A stretch of DNA of 33,621 nt from Hydrogeniiclostridium mannosilyticum (GCF_003268275.1 NZ_QLYR01000015.1:1-33621), one strand, 5' to 3'; numbered from the stretch's first letter, positions 15,126 through 23,534 are shown. Notes: a model not told the origin generated them from the sequence alone. A program made the numbers and translations.

Positions 15126-15701
15126 ATGGAATATGATGCCTTTATCGGTGGAATAGAACCCGGAGGGCTCCGCAACAAAAATGAAATTCGCATTCTTCTC
15201 TGCTATCTTGTCAACAGTATTGGCGCGCCTTTGTCCAGAGAGGACGTCCTGTCTATTATGCAGGAACACGGCTTTGCCAATTACTTTGAGGTGACCGACG
15301 CGCTCGCTGAGCTGACAGCCAACGGGAGCCTGGCGGCGGATGGCGACCCGCCTGTCTACCATGCTGTTTCCCAAACCAAGCTGATTGCCGGCCAGCTGGA
15401 CAAGGTTTTGCCGCTGTCGGTACGGGAAAAGGCCATCGCCGCTGCGGTTAACCTGCTGGCTAAGGCCCGGCGCGAGCAGGAGAATAAGGTGACTATTCAG
15501 CAGACCAGCAAGGGTTACAATGTTCACTGCCACATTTCCGGCGGGGACCTTGAGCTGATGAACATCTCCCTCTATGTCCCGGATGAACACCAGGCCAAGC
15601 TTGTCCGCAAGGCGTTTCACAAATCACCGGAGACGGTCTACCAGGTGTTGCTGGCATTGCTCACGGAAAATCCGGACCTGGCAAAAAAAGCGTTTGAATA
15701 G
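15126..15701 (+). CDS. DUF4364 family protein
   Basis: 191-aa protein typical of Clostridia and annotated as DUF4364. The N-terminal half resembles a winged helix (RNKNEIRILLCYLVNSIGAPLSRED, then FEVTDALAELTANGSL). The middle is helical (LPLSVREKAIAAAVNLLAKARREQ) and the C-terminal half is beta-rich (VTIQQTSKGYNVHCHI, LMNISLYVPDEHQA). The function is unknown; the winged-helix start suggests regulation. The ATG at 15126 is chosen because AAAGGGGG lies 9 bases upstream, covering the earlier in-frame GTG at 15117. It follows the XRE gene as its probable operon partner. A long palindromic terminator begins within its stop codon. Confidence 0.88.
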   Translation: MEYDAFIGGIEPGGLRNKNEIRILLCYLVNSIGAPLSREDVLSIMQEHGFANYFEVTDALAELTANGSLAADGDPPVYHAVSQTKLIAGQLDKVLPLSVREKAIAAAVNLLAKARREQENKVTIQQTSKGYNVHCHISGGDLELMNISLYVPDEHQAKLVRKAFHKSPETVYQVLLALLTENPDLAKKAFE

Positions 15702-15745
15702 CTATAAAAAGGCTTCTGCCAATTGGCAGAAGCCTTTTTATAGCT
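15700..15745. terminator. Bidirectional intrinsic terminator, 46-bp perfect palindrome
   Basis: Arms 15700-15722 and 15723-15745 are perfect reverse complements: the left begins AGCTATAAAAAGGC and the right ends GCCTTTTTATAGCT. Inner A-runs and T-runs provide U-tracts in both directions. It overlaps the DUF4364 stop codon and faces the bofA end. Confidence 0.9.
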
Positions 15746-15774
15746 CCAAATTTTTTATAAGGGCTGGGCCTCAT

Positions 15775-16038
15775 TCAATAGAAAATCAGGTTCAACAGCA
15801 GCATCGCCGTCACTCCCGGGATACCGGCCGCAGCGGAGACCCCCAGGCTCAGCGGACTGAGCGGCAGTGAGACGCCTGTGAAAAGGCCGGTTATGTTCAC
15901 CGCCAGCAGGGCGCACAGCCCAACCACCATGCCGCCGACCGCTCGCTGCACCGGTTTTTTTGCCTTGATGATGAGCTGAATCAGTATCAAGAGCCCGAAT
16001 ACGGCCAGCGAAATCAAGGTAATCCAAATACCATCCAT
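15775..16038 (-). CDS. bofA: Pro-sigma-K processing inhibitor BofA family protein
   Basis: 87-aa integral membrane protein. Hydrophobic segments lie at about residues 4-24 and 33-54, and a C-terminal hydrophobic part contains the family's Gly-x-Pro-Gly turn (AAGIPGVTAMLLLNLIF). In Bacillus subtilis BofA holds the SpoIVFB protease inactive in the outer forespore membrane until sigma-K is needed, so its presence supports a spore-forming lineage. The start ATG has GGAGG 7 bases upstream. It follows the yaaL-like gene, the same pairing as in B. subtilis, though recR is not beside them here. An overlapping frame (15755-16042) is a shadow. Confidence 0.85.
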   Translation of the reverse strand: MDGIWITLISLAVFGLLILIQLIIKAKKPVQRAVGGMVVGLCALLAVNITGLFTGVSLPLSPLSLGVSAAAGIPGVTAMLLLNLIFY

Positions 16039-16079
16039 TCAAAATCCTCCGTTTTCACCCAGCCCTTCCGCAAGCATGC

Positions 16080-16379
16080 TTAAGGCCGGTATAGATTCTG
16101 AAAGGGGCTGCAGTTGACCCCCTGCTGCCGCGCAAGTGCCAATAGATAGCGGTAGCGCGCCATCAACGCTTCTCTTTGAAAGATACAGGCATCGATTAAA
16201 TCCCCATTGCATTCCATCTGAAACCAGCGCTCATTGTCTGCCAGCTGATGGCATACCTCCCGGATATTTTCCAGCAACGACGCCTCATTTTCATTTTTCC
16301 TTTCCTGCCCTTTTGCCTGAACCGTCGTTTTGGACGCCTGGCTTACGCCACGTTGAATAAGCTTGATTACATTTTCCAT
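16080..16379 (-). CDS. DUF2508 family protein, YaaL-like
   Basis: 99-aa soluble protein. Residues 32-90 match the DUF2508 pattern: LLENIREVCHQLADNERWFQMECNGDLIDACIFQREALMARYRYLLALAR, given here only as a description of the two predicted helices (about 33-50 and 62-85) joined by a short DLIDA turn. The N-terminal 30 residues are basic and variable. Its function is unknown. In B. subtilis yaaL lies between recR and bofA, and here bofA follows by 41 bp, which supports the call. The start ATG has GGCGGAG upstream. Confidence 0.8.
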   Translation of the reverse strand: MENVIKLIQRGVSQASKTTVQAKGQERKNENEASLLENIREVCHQLADNERWFQMECNGDLIDACIFQREALMARYRYLLALARQQGVNCSPFQNLYRP

Positions 16380-16465
16380 AGCAGCTCCGCCTTTCTTTAA
16401 AACCTTATGCTGCTAGGATGGTCATTTATTCCAATATTTATACCAAGGGGCGCCGCTTTTCCCTG

Positions 16466-16506
16466 AAAAAGAAAGCCGGCAGGGAGCAATACGCTCTGCC
16501 GGCTTT
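16466..16506 (-). terminator. Intrinsic terminator after rnr
   Basis: AAAGCCGGCAG (16472-16482) pairs with CTGCCGGCTTT (16496-16506), with inner GAGC/GCTC pairing. Read on the - strand it is followed by CTTTTTC. It starts 5 bp after the rnr stop. Confidence 0.8.
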
Positions 16507-16510
16507 GGCT

Positions 16511-18541
16511 TTAATCATTTCCGTTATACATAAAATCAATACGCCCGGTCGCTACGTCCGAGGCGACCACCTTAACCGGCAAGCTCTGCCCAATGGTCAG
16601 CTTTTTGCCCGTTGTCCGGTCATATTGCGTGACCACGCCGTCGAACTGGTAGTCCGAATCTGGGAAGGTGTCAATGGGTACAAACCCCTCCACTGAATTT
16701 GAAAGCTCCACAAAAACGCCCCGCATCGTTACGCCGCTAATAACACCCATGAACGCCTCGCCGAGATGTGCGCGCATATATTCCGCCATGTAGCAGTCGT
16801 CGGCGCTGCGCTCCGCATTCATTGCGCGAACCTCGCACTCCGAGGAATGAGCAGCCGCTTTCACGCTGGCCTCCTTATAAAGCTTCAGGCATTTTTCACG
16901 GTCCTTTGTTTTCAGCCAGGTGCTGATGATGCGGTGTATCATCGTATCCGGATAGCGGCGGATAGGTGACGTAAAGTGACAATAATCCGCCAAGGCCAGA
17001 CCAAAATGGCCGACCGGAGCCGTGTCATAGCGTGCCTTCGCCATAGTTCTCAGCAGCTGGTGGGAGATAATTTTTTGAACCGGCGTATTTTCAGCCTGGT
17101 CCATAATATTGGCAAAGTCCCTTGTGGTGACATCGCCGGGATGCTTGAGGCTGGCGGCATTGAGCCCAAGCGCATTGACAAGCTGGGCCAGGCTGTCCAC
17201 CCGGTCCGGGTCGGGCGACTCATGAATGCGGTAGACAAACGGCAGGCCATTCTCCTTTGCCAGCATCGCGGCGGCCTGGTTTGCGGCAATCATGAGCTGC
17301 TCGATCATCTCCTCGGACTCCCCGCTGTGGCGGGGGAGCACGTCAATACACACACCGTCCTCATCCAGCACAAACTCAGACTCCGTGCTCTCCAGCTCCA
17401 TAGTGCCGTCACTCTTGGATTTTGCCTTCAAAACATCTGCAAGCTCTTTGGCGGCCTGCAGCGATTGCATGACCGGCTCGTATTTCTTCAGTATCCCCTC
17501 GTCCGCGCTGCGGGAAAACAGACTGTTGACCTCTGAATACACCCCCCGCACCTTGGAGCGTATTACAGTCTTTTGAAATTCATAGGATCGGATATTGCCG
17601 GTTTTGTCAAAGGTTATCAGTGCCGAAAGGGTCAGCTTGTCCGTGCCGGCATTCAGCGAGCACACACCGTTGCTCAGCTCCTTGGGCAGCATAGGGATTA
17701 CCCGGGCGGGCAGGTAGACCGACGTACCCCGCAGAAAGGCCTCCTGGTCCAGTGCGCTGTCCGGCTTAACATAGTGCGAAACATCGGCAATATGCACGCC
17801 CAGCTCAAAACCGCGCTCCGTCTTCCTTGCGGAAATGGCATCATCCAGGTCCTTTGCCGAGGCACTGTCAATCGTCAGGATCGGCTCCGCGCGCAAATCC
17901 AGGCGCCCGCTGATTTCCTCCGCCGTAACCACGGCATCGGCCAGGCCCCGGGCCTCCTGCCGCACCTCCGCCTCAAACTCTGTGCGAATCTGATTTTGGT
18001 CAATAATTGCATCCGCGCAGATTTTTGCACTGCCGCCCGTGCCGTAAATTTTTGTAACCTGGGCCGTGTAAGCGCCGTAGCGGTTGACAACTACCTCGGC
18101 TTGAACCTTGTCCCCATCATGAAAGCCCGCCAGGGAATCCCGCGCCAGCGGCAGCGCGTAGCGCAGCGCAGCGTCCGCGCGCATCTCCCAGCCGCCGAGC
18201 TCGGACCTGCCGATGGTCCCCGCCAGGGTGCGGCTGCCTGCTTCGACCACCTTTTTAACGGCGGCGCTGGGGCCCTTCTCCTGCTGCTGCACACGGTCCA
18301 ACAGAACCGCGTCGCCTAAAAACGCGTTGTTCAGCGCCCGCCCCGGGATGAAGATATCCTCACCGCCGTCGTCCGGGCGGGCGAAGGCAAAGGTCCGGGA
18401 GAGCGAGACAATCCGCGCCGGGATTCCTTTCTCCCGATCCTCTTTTTTATAATCCTCATGGGGCGCCTTTGCCAAATCCTGAAGGGAAAGGGTCTCACGC
18501 CCGTCCCCTTTCTTTTTGCCTTTAAATTTTTTTTGTGCCAT
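16511..18541 (-). CDS. rnr: Ribonuclease R
   Basis: Processive 3'-5' exoribonuclease (RNase II superfamily), 676 aa. Layout: a basic N-terminus (1-35), cold-shock-like domains (about 36-170), the RNB catalytic domain (about 205-535) and a C-terminal S1 domain (about 590-672). The catalytic acidic cluster is visible as TIDSASAKDLDDA, giving Asp225, Asp231, Asp233 and Asp234. It is shorter than the B. subtilis enzyme and lacks the N-terminal winged helix seen there. The ATG at 18541 is used because GGAGG lies just before it; an upstream in-frame TTG-type start lacks a site. It is paired with secG, an arrangement known in Firmicutes. Confidence 0.96.
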   Translation of the reverse strand: MAQKKFKGKKKGDGRETLSLQDLAKAPHEDYKKEDREKGIPARIVSLSRTFAFARPDDGGEDIFIPGRALNNAFLGDAVLLDRVQQQEKGPSAAVKKVVEAGSRTLAGTIGRSELGGWEMRADAALRYALPLARDSLAGFHDGDKVQAEVVVNRYGAYTAQVTKIYGTGGSAKICADAIIDQNQIRTEFEAEVRQEARGLADAVVTAEEISGRLDLRAEPILTIDSASAKDLDDAISARKTERGFELGVHIADVSHYVKPDSALDQEAFLRGTSVYLPARVIPMLPKELSNGVCSLNAGTDKLTLSALITFDKTGNIRSYEFQKTVIRSKVRGVYSEVNSLFSRSADEGILKKYEPVMQSLQAAKELADVLKAKSKSDGTMELESTESEFVLDEDGVCIDVLPRHSGESEEMIEQLMIAANQAAAMLAKENGLPFVYRIHESPDPDRVDSLAQLVNALGLNAASLKHPGDVTTRDFANIMDQAENTPVQKIISHQLLRTMAKARYDTAPVGHFGLALADYCHFTSPIRRYPDTMIHRIISTWLKTKDREKCLKLYKEASVKAAAHSSECEVRAMNAERSADDCYMAEYMRAHLGEAFMGVISGVTMRGVFVELSNSVEGFVPIDTFPDSDYQFDGVVTQYDRTTGKKLTIGQSLPVKVVASDVATGRIDFMYNGND

Positions 18542-18594
18542 GTTTCCTCCATTACTGATTTTATCCAAATCTTTCCGCCAAAAGTTAACATAAT

Positions 18595-18622
18595 GAAAGC
18601 CCCGCCTGCCAGCGGGGCTTTC
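18595..18622 (-). terminator. Hairpin between secG and rnr
   Basis: GAAAGCCCCGC (18595-18605) pairs with GCGGGGCTTTC (18612-18622), loop of 6. On the - strand it is followed by ATTATGTT rather than a clean U-run, so it is probably a partial terminator or processing site that sets the secG:rnr ratio. Confidence 0.55.
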
Positions 18623-18634
18623 GGAAGCTCCTTA

Positions 18635-18886
18635 TTAATTTCCACCAAAAAACATAAACGCGTTGATCAAAATGACAATGACAAAAAAGCCAATTGCAAT
18701 AAACTTGGTCCAACGCGCCAAAAAGGAGTCAACAGACCGCGCCTTATTCTTCGACAAAAAGGTATCCGCGCCGCCGGTAATAGTTCCCAGATCCTTCTGG
18801 TGGCCCTCCTGCAACAAAATAACAATAATAATTGCAATTGAGAACAAAAGAAGGATGATTCCAAATATAATTTGAAGTACAGACAT
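18635..18886 (-). CDS. secG: Preprotein translocase subunit SecG
   Basis: 83-aa membrane protein with two transmembrane helices (about 3-25 and 60-80). Between them lies the family's conserved stretch: LLQEGHQKDLG (typical LLQ.GK..GL), a Gly-rich loop and ADTFLSKNKARSVDSFLAR. It helps SecYEG translocate proteins. The ATG is preceded by GGAGGG. It lies first in the unit with rnr, as in B. subtilis and relatives. It has a normal length and nothing odd. Confidence 0.95.
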   Translation of the reverse strand: MSVLQIIFGIILLLFSIAIIIVILLQEGHQKDLGTITGGADTFLSKNKARSVDSFLARWTKFIAIGFFVIVILINAFMFFGGN

Positions 18887-19206
18887 AAAATTCCCTCCGA
18901 CACCTCACAATAACTTTAATAATAGTACCACAAAAAATGCAAGATAGCAAGTATTATCTAATATTTTACAAAAATATCAATGCCCGCAGGGGCCCGAAGC
19001 GCCTCGGCAGCCAAGCCCATCCGAGCGGCCGCGCTTAAAAGCGGAGCCTTAAAAAATTTGCGCGGGCTCTCCGGGAGAAAATAATTTCCGCTGCATATTT
19101 TCCGGCTGCCGGCCCATACTATAAACAGGTTTTCCGAATGATTTTACGTTTGCCGTTCTGGAAACCTCAGCCGTCCGCTCGCTATTGGCCTGCGGGCGGT
19201 TTTGTT
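18887..19206. other. Gene-free region between parC and secG
   Basis: 320 bp without a credible gene. It holds the secG promoter (18922-18950), a GC-rich patch (about 18980-19070) with several short hairpins such as CCGA/TCGG and CGCTT/AAGCG, and a hairpin at 19171-19199. No known RNA family is recognised. Confidence 0.5.
18922..18950 (-). promoter_or_regulatory. Promoter of secG-rnr
   Basis: On the - strand TTGCTA (18945-18950), 17 bp, TACTAT (18922-18927). The predicted start is about 28 bases before the secG ATG. Confidence 0.65.
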
Positions 19207-19211
19207 TTATT
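19171..19211 (+). terminator. Terminator-like hairpin facing into the parC end
   Basis: CCGTCCGC (19171-19178) pairs with GCGGGCGG (19192-19199, one G-U), then TTTTGTTTTATT. The U-tract is on the + strand, opposite to parC and secG. It may limit antisense transcription into parC; on the - strand it is only a hairpin about 10 bp after the parC stop. Confidence 0.4.
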
Positions 19212-21471
19212 CCTCGGACGGCAGCAGGGAAAGCTGCTCGCCCGCCGTTTCCTCGGCGGTCAGCAGGGAGCCCGTTGCCGGTATCGCCTTGCGGTAGCGG
19301 TCCGGCCGCTTGAGCATGCCCTCACGGTAGGCCTTGACCTCCCTCAGGCGGACATTTTTCTTCAGCGTCATCACCTGTACGCCCTGTGTAGAGCGGGTCG
19401 CCTTTGCCGAGACGGCGCCCGTATGAACTAGCAGCACACGCCCCTGCGTATTCATCAGCAGAAAATCCGTGTCCTCCAACACATAAAACATCGCTGTTAC
19501 GGGGGCCTTGCCGCTGTAGGCATTCACAAGCTTTTTGCGGTTGTTCTTGGTTGCATAGGCCTCCATATCCACCTTGGCGGCCTTGCCATTTTCAAAGAAG
19601 AAGAGCATATAACCAGCATACTTCTGCACTGCCGCCATATACAGAACTGTCTCCCCCTCTTCCATTCCCAGGCGGGCAGGGATATATTCGCCCAGTACGC
19701 TCGCCTTTGTGTCGGCAAATTCCGCGGCCTTGGCCTTATAGACCTGCTGGCGGTCCGTAAAGAACAGCAAATCCGCAGAATTGCTGCCGTCCACCTGCTG
19801 GATGACCTCGTCGCCCTCCTTCAGCTTCTGCTCCCCGCTCATGCGCAGTGACTGCGGCGTAATCTTTTTAAAATAACCGTCGCGGGTAAAGAACAGATGC
19901 ACCGGATAGTCCGCGACCTCTTCCTCCTCCACATATTCCTGAATTTCGTCCGCATAGAGCAGCATGCTTCTGCGCGGACGGCCATAATTCTTAATGACCT
20001 GGCGCAGCTCCTGCACAATGACTGCCTGGATTTTCGCCTTGCTGTTAAAAATGGTTTCCAGCTCTTCAATCTCCTTTTGCAGCTGCTCAATTTCCTCCGT
20101 CCGCTTGAGGATGTACTCGCGGTTCAGGTGGCGCAGCTTGATTTCCGCCACATATTCGGCTTGGGCCTCATCGATGCCGAAGCCAATCATCAGGTTGGGG
20201 ACAACCTCGCTTTCCTCCTCGGTCTCGCGCACAATCCGCACAGCCTTGTCAATATCCAGCAAAATAGCGCGCAAGCCCTGAAGCAGATGCATCTTATCCC
20301 GTTTACGGCTCAGGTCATAATAGGTACGGCGCCGGACGCATTCGATACGGAAAGCAATCCATTCCCCCAGCAGCTCACGCACGCCCAGCACGCGCGGCAC
20401 ACCTGCAATCAGCACATTAAAATTGCAGGCAAAGCTGTCTTCCAGCGGCGACATTTTGAAAAGGCGCTGCATCAGCTTATCCGGCTCCACGCCGCGCTTC
20501 AGGTCTATTGTAATCTTCAATCCGTCCAAGCCGGTTTCGTCACGGATGTCGGCTACTTCCCTCAGCCTGCCCTGCTTGACCAGATCCACCACCTTTTCCA
20601 CAATCGCCTCCGCGGTGGTTGTAGGGGGAATCTGTGTAATGTCGATGCAATTCGCGCTCGCGTCATAGGTATAGCGGCTGCGTACCCGGAAGCTCCCGCG
20701 CCCGGTGGCATAGATCTGCTCCATAATTTTGCGGTCATAGATAATCTGTCCGCCGCCCGGGAAATCCGGCGCTTGCAGTACCGCAGCAATGTCTGCTTCC
20801 GGGTCGCGCATTAGCTCAATGGTTGCCTGGCAGACCTCCGCCAGGTTGAAGGGGCAGATGGAGCTGGCCATGCCGACCGCTATGCCCGTATTCGCGTTGA
20901 CCAGAACCGACGGGAAGGAGGCCGGAAGCAGCGTCGGCTCCTTCATCGTATTGTCGTAATTATCGACAAAATCCACCGTGTCCTTATCAATATCACGAAA
21001 CAGCTCGTTGCAGATGCCGTCGAGCTTGGCCTCTGTATAACGGGAGGCGGCCCAGGCCATATCCCGGGAATAAAACTTGCCGAAGTTCCCCTTGCTGTCC
21101 ACATAGGGGTGCAGCAGCGCTTCATAGCCGCGGCTCAGGCGGACCATCGTGTCATAAATAGCGCCCTCCCCGTGTGGGTTGAGCTTCATGGTCTGGCCGA
21201 CAATATTCGCGCTTTTTGTACGTCCTGTATTTAATAACCCCATTTTATACATTGTGTATAATAATTTTCGATGAGACGGCTTAAACCCGTCGATTTCCGG
21301 GATAGCACGGGATAAGATCACACTCATCGCATAAGGCATATAATTCTGCTCCAGCGTAGCGGTAATTTGCTGCTCTACTACCTCGCCGGCCCCCTCAATA
21401 ATCCCCCGCGCCTTGGGTGGGGTCTTCGACGCGGAACCCGGCTGCTTATCGGTACTGCGTTTTCTAGGCAT
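19207..21471 (-). CDS. parC: DNA topoisomerase IV subunit A (GyrA/ParC family)
   Basis: 754-aa breakage-reunion subunit of a type IIA topoisomerase, paired with the ParE-like gene upstream. The N-terminal half is the catalytic core: PYAMSVILSRAIPEIDGFKPSHRK (46-69, conserved start), PHGEGAIYDTMVRLSRG (99-115, DNA gate) and AASRYTEAKL with the active Tyr145. A coiled-coil stretch follows around 450-475 and the C-terminal half forms a reduced beta-propeller. At the quinolone-resistance position equivalent to GyrA Ser83 this protein has Gly103, and the Asp before it is Glu102. This is the clostridial ParC-like type rather than the true GyrA; without a genome-wide view GyrA cannot be fully excluded. 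Confidence 0.92.
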   Translation of the reverse strand: MPRKRSTDKQPGSASKTPPKARGIIEGAGEVVEQQITATLEQNYMPYAMSVILSRAIPEIDGFKPSHRKLLYTMYKMGLLNTGRTKSANIVGQTMKLNPHGEGAIYDTMVRLSRGYEALLHPYVDSKGNFGKFYSRDMAWAASRYTEAKLDGICNELFRDIDKDTVDFVDNYDNTMKEPTLLPASFPSVLVNANTGIAVGMASSICPFNLAEVCQATIELMRDPEADIAAVLQAPDFPGGGQIIYDRKIMEQIYATGRGSFRVRSRYTYDASANCIDITQIPPTTTAEAIVEKVVDLVKQGRLREVADIRDETGLDGLKITIDLKRGVEPDKLMQRLFKMSPLEDSFACNFNVLIAGVPRVLGVRELLGEWIAFRIECVRRRTYYDLSRKRDKMHLLQGLRAILLDIDKAVRIVRETEEESEVVPNLMIGFGIDEAQAEYVAEIKLRHLNREYILKRTEEIEQLQKEIEELETIFNSKAKIQAVIVQELRQVIKNYGRPRRSMLLYADEIQEYVEEEEVADYPVHLFFTRDGYFKKITPQSLRMSGEQKLKEGDEVIQQVDGSNSADLLFFTDRQQVYKAKAAEFADTKASVLGEYIPARLGMEEGETVLYMAAVQKYAGYMLFFFENGKAAKVDMEAYATKNNRKKLVNAYSGKAPVTAMFYVLEDTDFLLMNTQGRVLLVHTGAVSAKATRSTQGVQVMTLKKNVRLREVKAYREGMLKRPDRYRKAIPATGSLLTAEETAGEQLSLLPSEE

Positions 21472-21554
21472 ATCTTCTACTCACTCCGTTTTCAAGCACT
21501 TCCGTAAGTTATTTTATACATACAGTAATTTATTCTAAAATTCGACTTTTAGTA

Positions 21555-23534
21555 TCAGCTTACATCAAGAAAATCAATATACAAGTTCCCGTTCTCGGCA
21601 ATATATTCCTTACGCCCGGAGAGGTTATCGCCTAACAGCAGGTCAAATATCTCCGCCGTACGGGCCGCATCCTCCGGCATCACCTTAATCAGGCGGCGGG
21701 TCGCAGGGTTCATCGTGGTCAGGTTCATCATGTCCGCCTCATTTTCACCCAGGCCCTTACTGCGCTGGATGGTGTACTTCTGCCCCTCCAATTTTTTCAG
21801 GACATCATTTTTCTCCTGCTCCGTGTAGGCAAAGTAGGTCTCGGTTTTGGCAGTAATTTCATAAAGCGGGGACTCCGCAATAAAGACCTTGCCCGACTCA
21901 ATCAGAGCCGGCGTCAGACGGTAAAGCATGGTAAGCAGAAGCGTACGAATCTGAAACCCGTCAACGTCCGCATCCGTGCAGAGGATGACCTTATTCCAAC
22001 GCAGAAGCTTCATATCGAATGAGGACAGGTCCTTGTTCGCCTTGCTTTTGACCTGCACACCGCAGCCCAGCACCTTGATCAGGTCCGTAATAATGTCACT
22101 CTTAAAGATCTTATCATAATCCGCCTTCAAGCAGTTCAAAATTTTTCCCCGAATCGGCATAATCGCCTGGAAATTGGGATCGCGCGCCTGCTTACAGGCG
22201 CCCAGCGCGGAGTCGCCCTCCACAATAAAAATTTCCCGTTCGCCGGCATCGCGGCTGCGGCAATCCACAAATTTAGCCACCCGGCTGGTGATGTCCATAT
22301 TGCTGGTCAGCTTCTTGCGCAGATTCAGCCGGGTCTTTTCCGCGTCCTCGCGGCTTCTTTTATTGATGAGCACCTGGCCCGCAATCTTCTCCGCATCCAT
22401 CGGGTTTTCCATAAAGTAAATTTCCAGCTGGTGGCGCAGCATGTCCACCATCGCCTCCTGGATTCCCTTATTGGTAATAGCCTTTTTGGTCTGGTTCTCA
22501 TAGGAGGTCACATTGGAGAAGGAGGAAATAACCAAAATCAGGCAGTCTTCCACATCTGCAAAGGTGATCTTGCTCTCGTTTTTATTATATTTTCCGCTCT
22601 GCTTTAAATACGCGTCAATCTGGTAAACAAAGGCGTTGCGCGCCGCCTTATCCGGCGCGCCGCCATGCTCCAGCCAGCTGGAATTATGGTAGTACTCCGT
22701 TTGGTGGTTGCGGTTGGAAAAGGCAACGGCAACATTGATTTTTGTCTTATACTCGGGCTTGTCCGCACGGTCGCGCACCTTGCGCTCCGTCTGCCAGAAC
22801 TGTACGCCCGTCAGCGCATCTTCACCGGCAAGCTCCTGCGCATGGTCGACAATCCCTTTTTCATAGCAAAATTCCGTTGTCTCAAAGCCTGCCGTCGTTT
22901 CATTGCGGAAGATAAAACGGATGCCTTCATTGACAATGGCCTGGCGCTTGATCATATCCATATAATATTCTACCGGTACCTGAATATCCGTAAAAACCTG
23001 CATATCGGGCTTCCAGCGAATTTTTGTGCCGGATTTAGCCTTACTGGGTTCCTTGTGAAGGCCGCCGGCATTCTCGCCGCGCTCAAAGTGAAGCGTATAC
23101 CGGGTATCGCCCGTGCGGATATCGACATCCATGTACTCCGAAGCGTACTGCGTTGCACAAAGGCCGAGGCCATTGAGCCCAAGCGAATACTCGTAGCTGC
23201 CAGCCTGGTTGTTATGATACTTGCCGCCCGCATACATCTCACAAAAAACCAGCTCCCAGTTATAGCGCTGTTCGTTCTGGTTAAAATCCACCGGAATACC
23301 GCGGCCGTGGTCCTCGACCTCGACAGAATGATCCAAAAAGCGCGTGACCGTGATCTCAGTACCGAAGCCCTCGCGTGCTTCGTCGATTGAGTTTGAAAGA
23401 ATTTCAAAAATAGAATGCTCACATCCCTCAATGCCATCCGAGCCAAAAATCACCGCCGGACGCAGGCGAACCCGGTCCGCGCCCTTGAGCATAGATATGC
23501 TTTCGTTATTATAAGCTGCTTTTCTCGCCGCCAT
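21555..23534 (-). CDS. parE: DNA topoisomerase IV subunit B (GyrB/ParE family)
   Basis: 659-aa ATPase subunit. GHKL domain: Glu44 in FEILSNSIDEA (catalytic base), Asp75 in VEDHGRGIPVD, and a divergent ATP lid with AGGKYHNNQAGSYEYSLGLNGLG (102-124; usual form GGLHGVG). TOPRIM domain: Glu439 in EGDSALGA (usual form EGDSAGG) and the metal-binding DADVDG with Asp521, 523 and 525. The C-terminal SKGLGE is present. It lies 83 bp before parC, so the two are co-transcribed and form a heterotetramer that decatenates chromosomes. The start ATG has AAGGAAAG just upstream. An extended -10 promoter lies near 23702. Confidence 0.93.
   Translation of the reverse strand: MAARKAAYNNESISMLKGADRVRLRPAVIFGSDGIEGCEHSIFEILSNSIDEAREGFGTEITVTRFLDHSVEVEDHGRGIPVDFNQNEQRYNWELVFCEMYAGGKYHNNQAGSYEYSLGLNGLGLCATQYASEYMDVDIRTGDTRYTLHFERGENAGGLHKEPSKAKSGTKIRWKPDMQVFTDIQVPVEYYMDMIKRQAIVNEGIRFIFRNETTAGFETTEFCYEKGIVDHAQELAGEDALTGVQFWQTERKVRDRADKPEYKTKINVAVAFSNRNHQTEYYHNSSWLEHGGAPDKAARNAFVYQIDAYLKQSGKYNKNESKITFADVEDCLILVISSFSNVTSYENQTKKAITNKGIQEAMVDMLRHQLEIYFMENPMDAEKIAGQVLINKRSREDAEKTRLNLRKKLTSNMDITSRVAKFVDCRSRDAGEREIFIVEGDSALGACKQARDPNFQAIMPIRGKILNCLKADYDKIFKSDIITDLIKVLGCGVQVKSKANKDLSSFDMKLLRWNKVILCTDADVDGFQIRTLLLTMLYRLTPALIESGKVFIAESPLYEITAKTETYFAYTEQEKNDVLKKLEGQKYTIQRSKGLGENEADMMNLTTMNPATRRLIKVMPEDAARTAEIFDLLLGDNLSGRKEYIAENGNLYIDFLDVS

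Noticed and set aside
18980-19070. GC-rich patch between secG and parC as a tmRNA, SRP or 6S RNA gene
   Set aside because: It has only short hairpins; none of the signature loops or tag-peptide frame of those RNAs was recognised.
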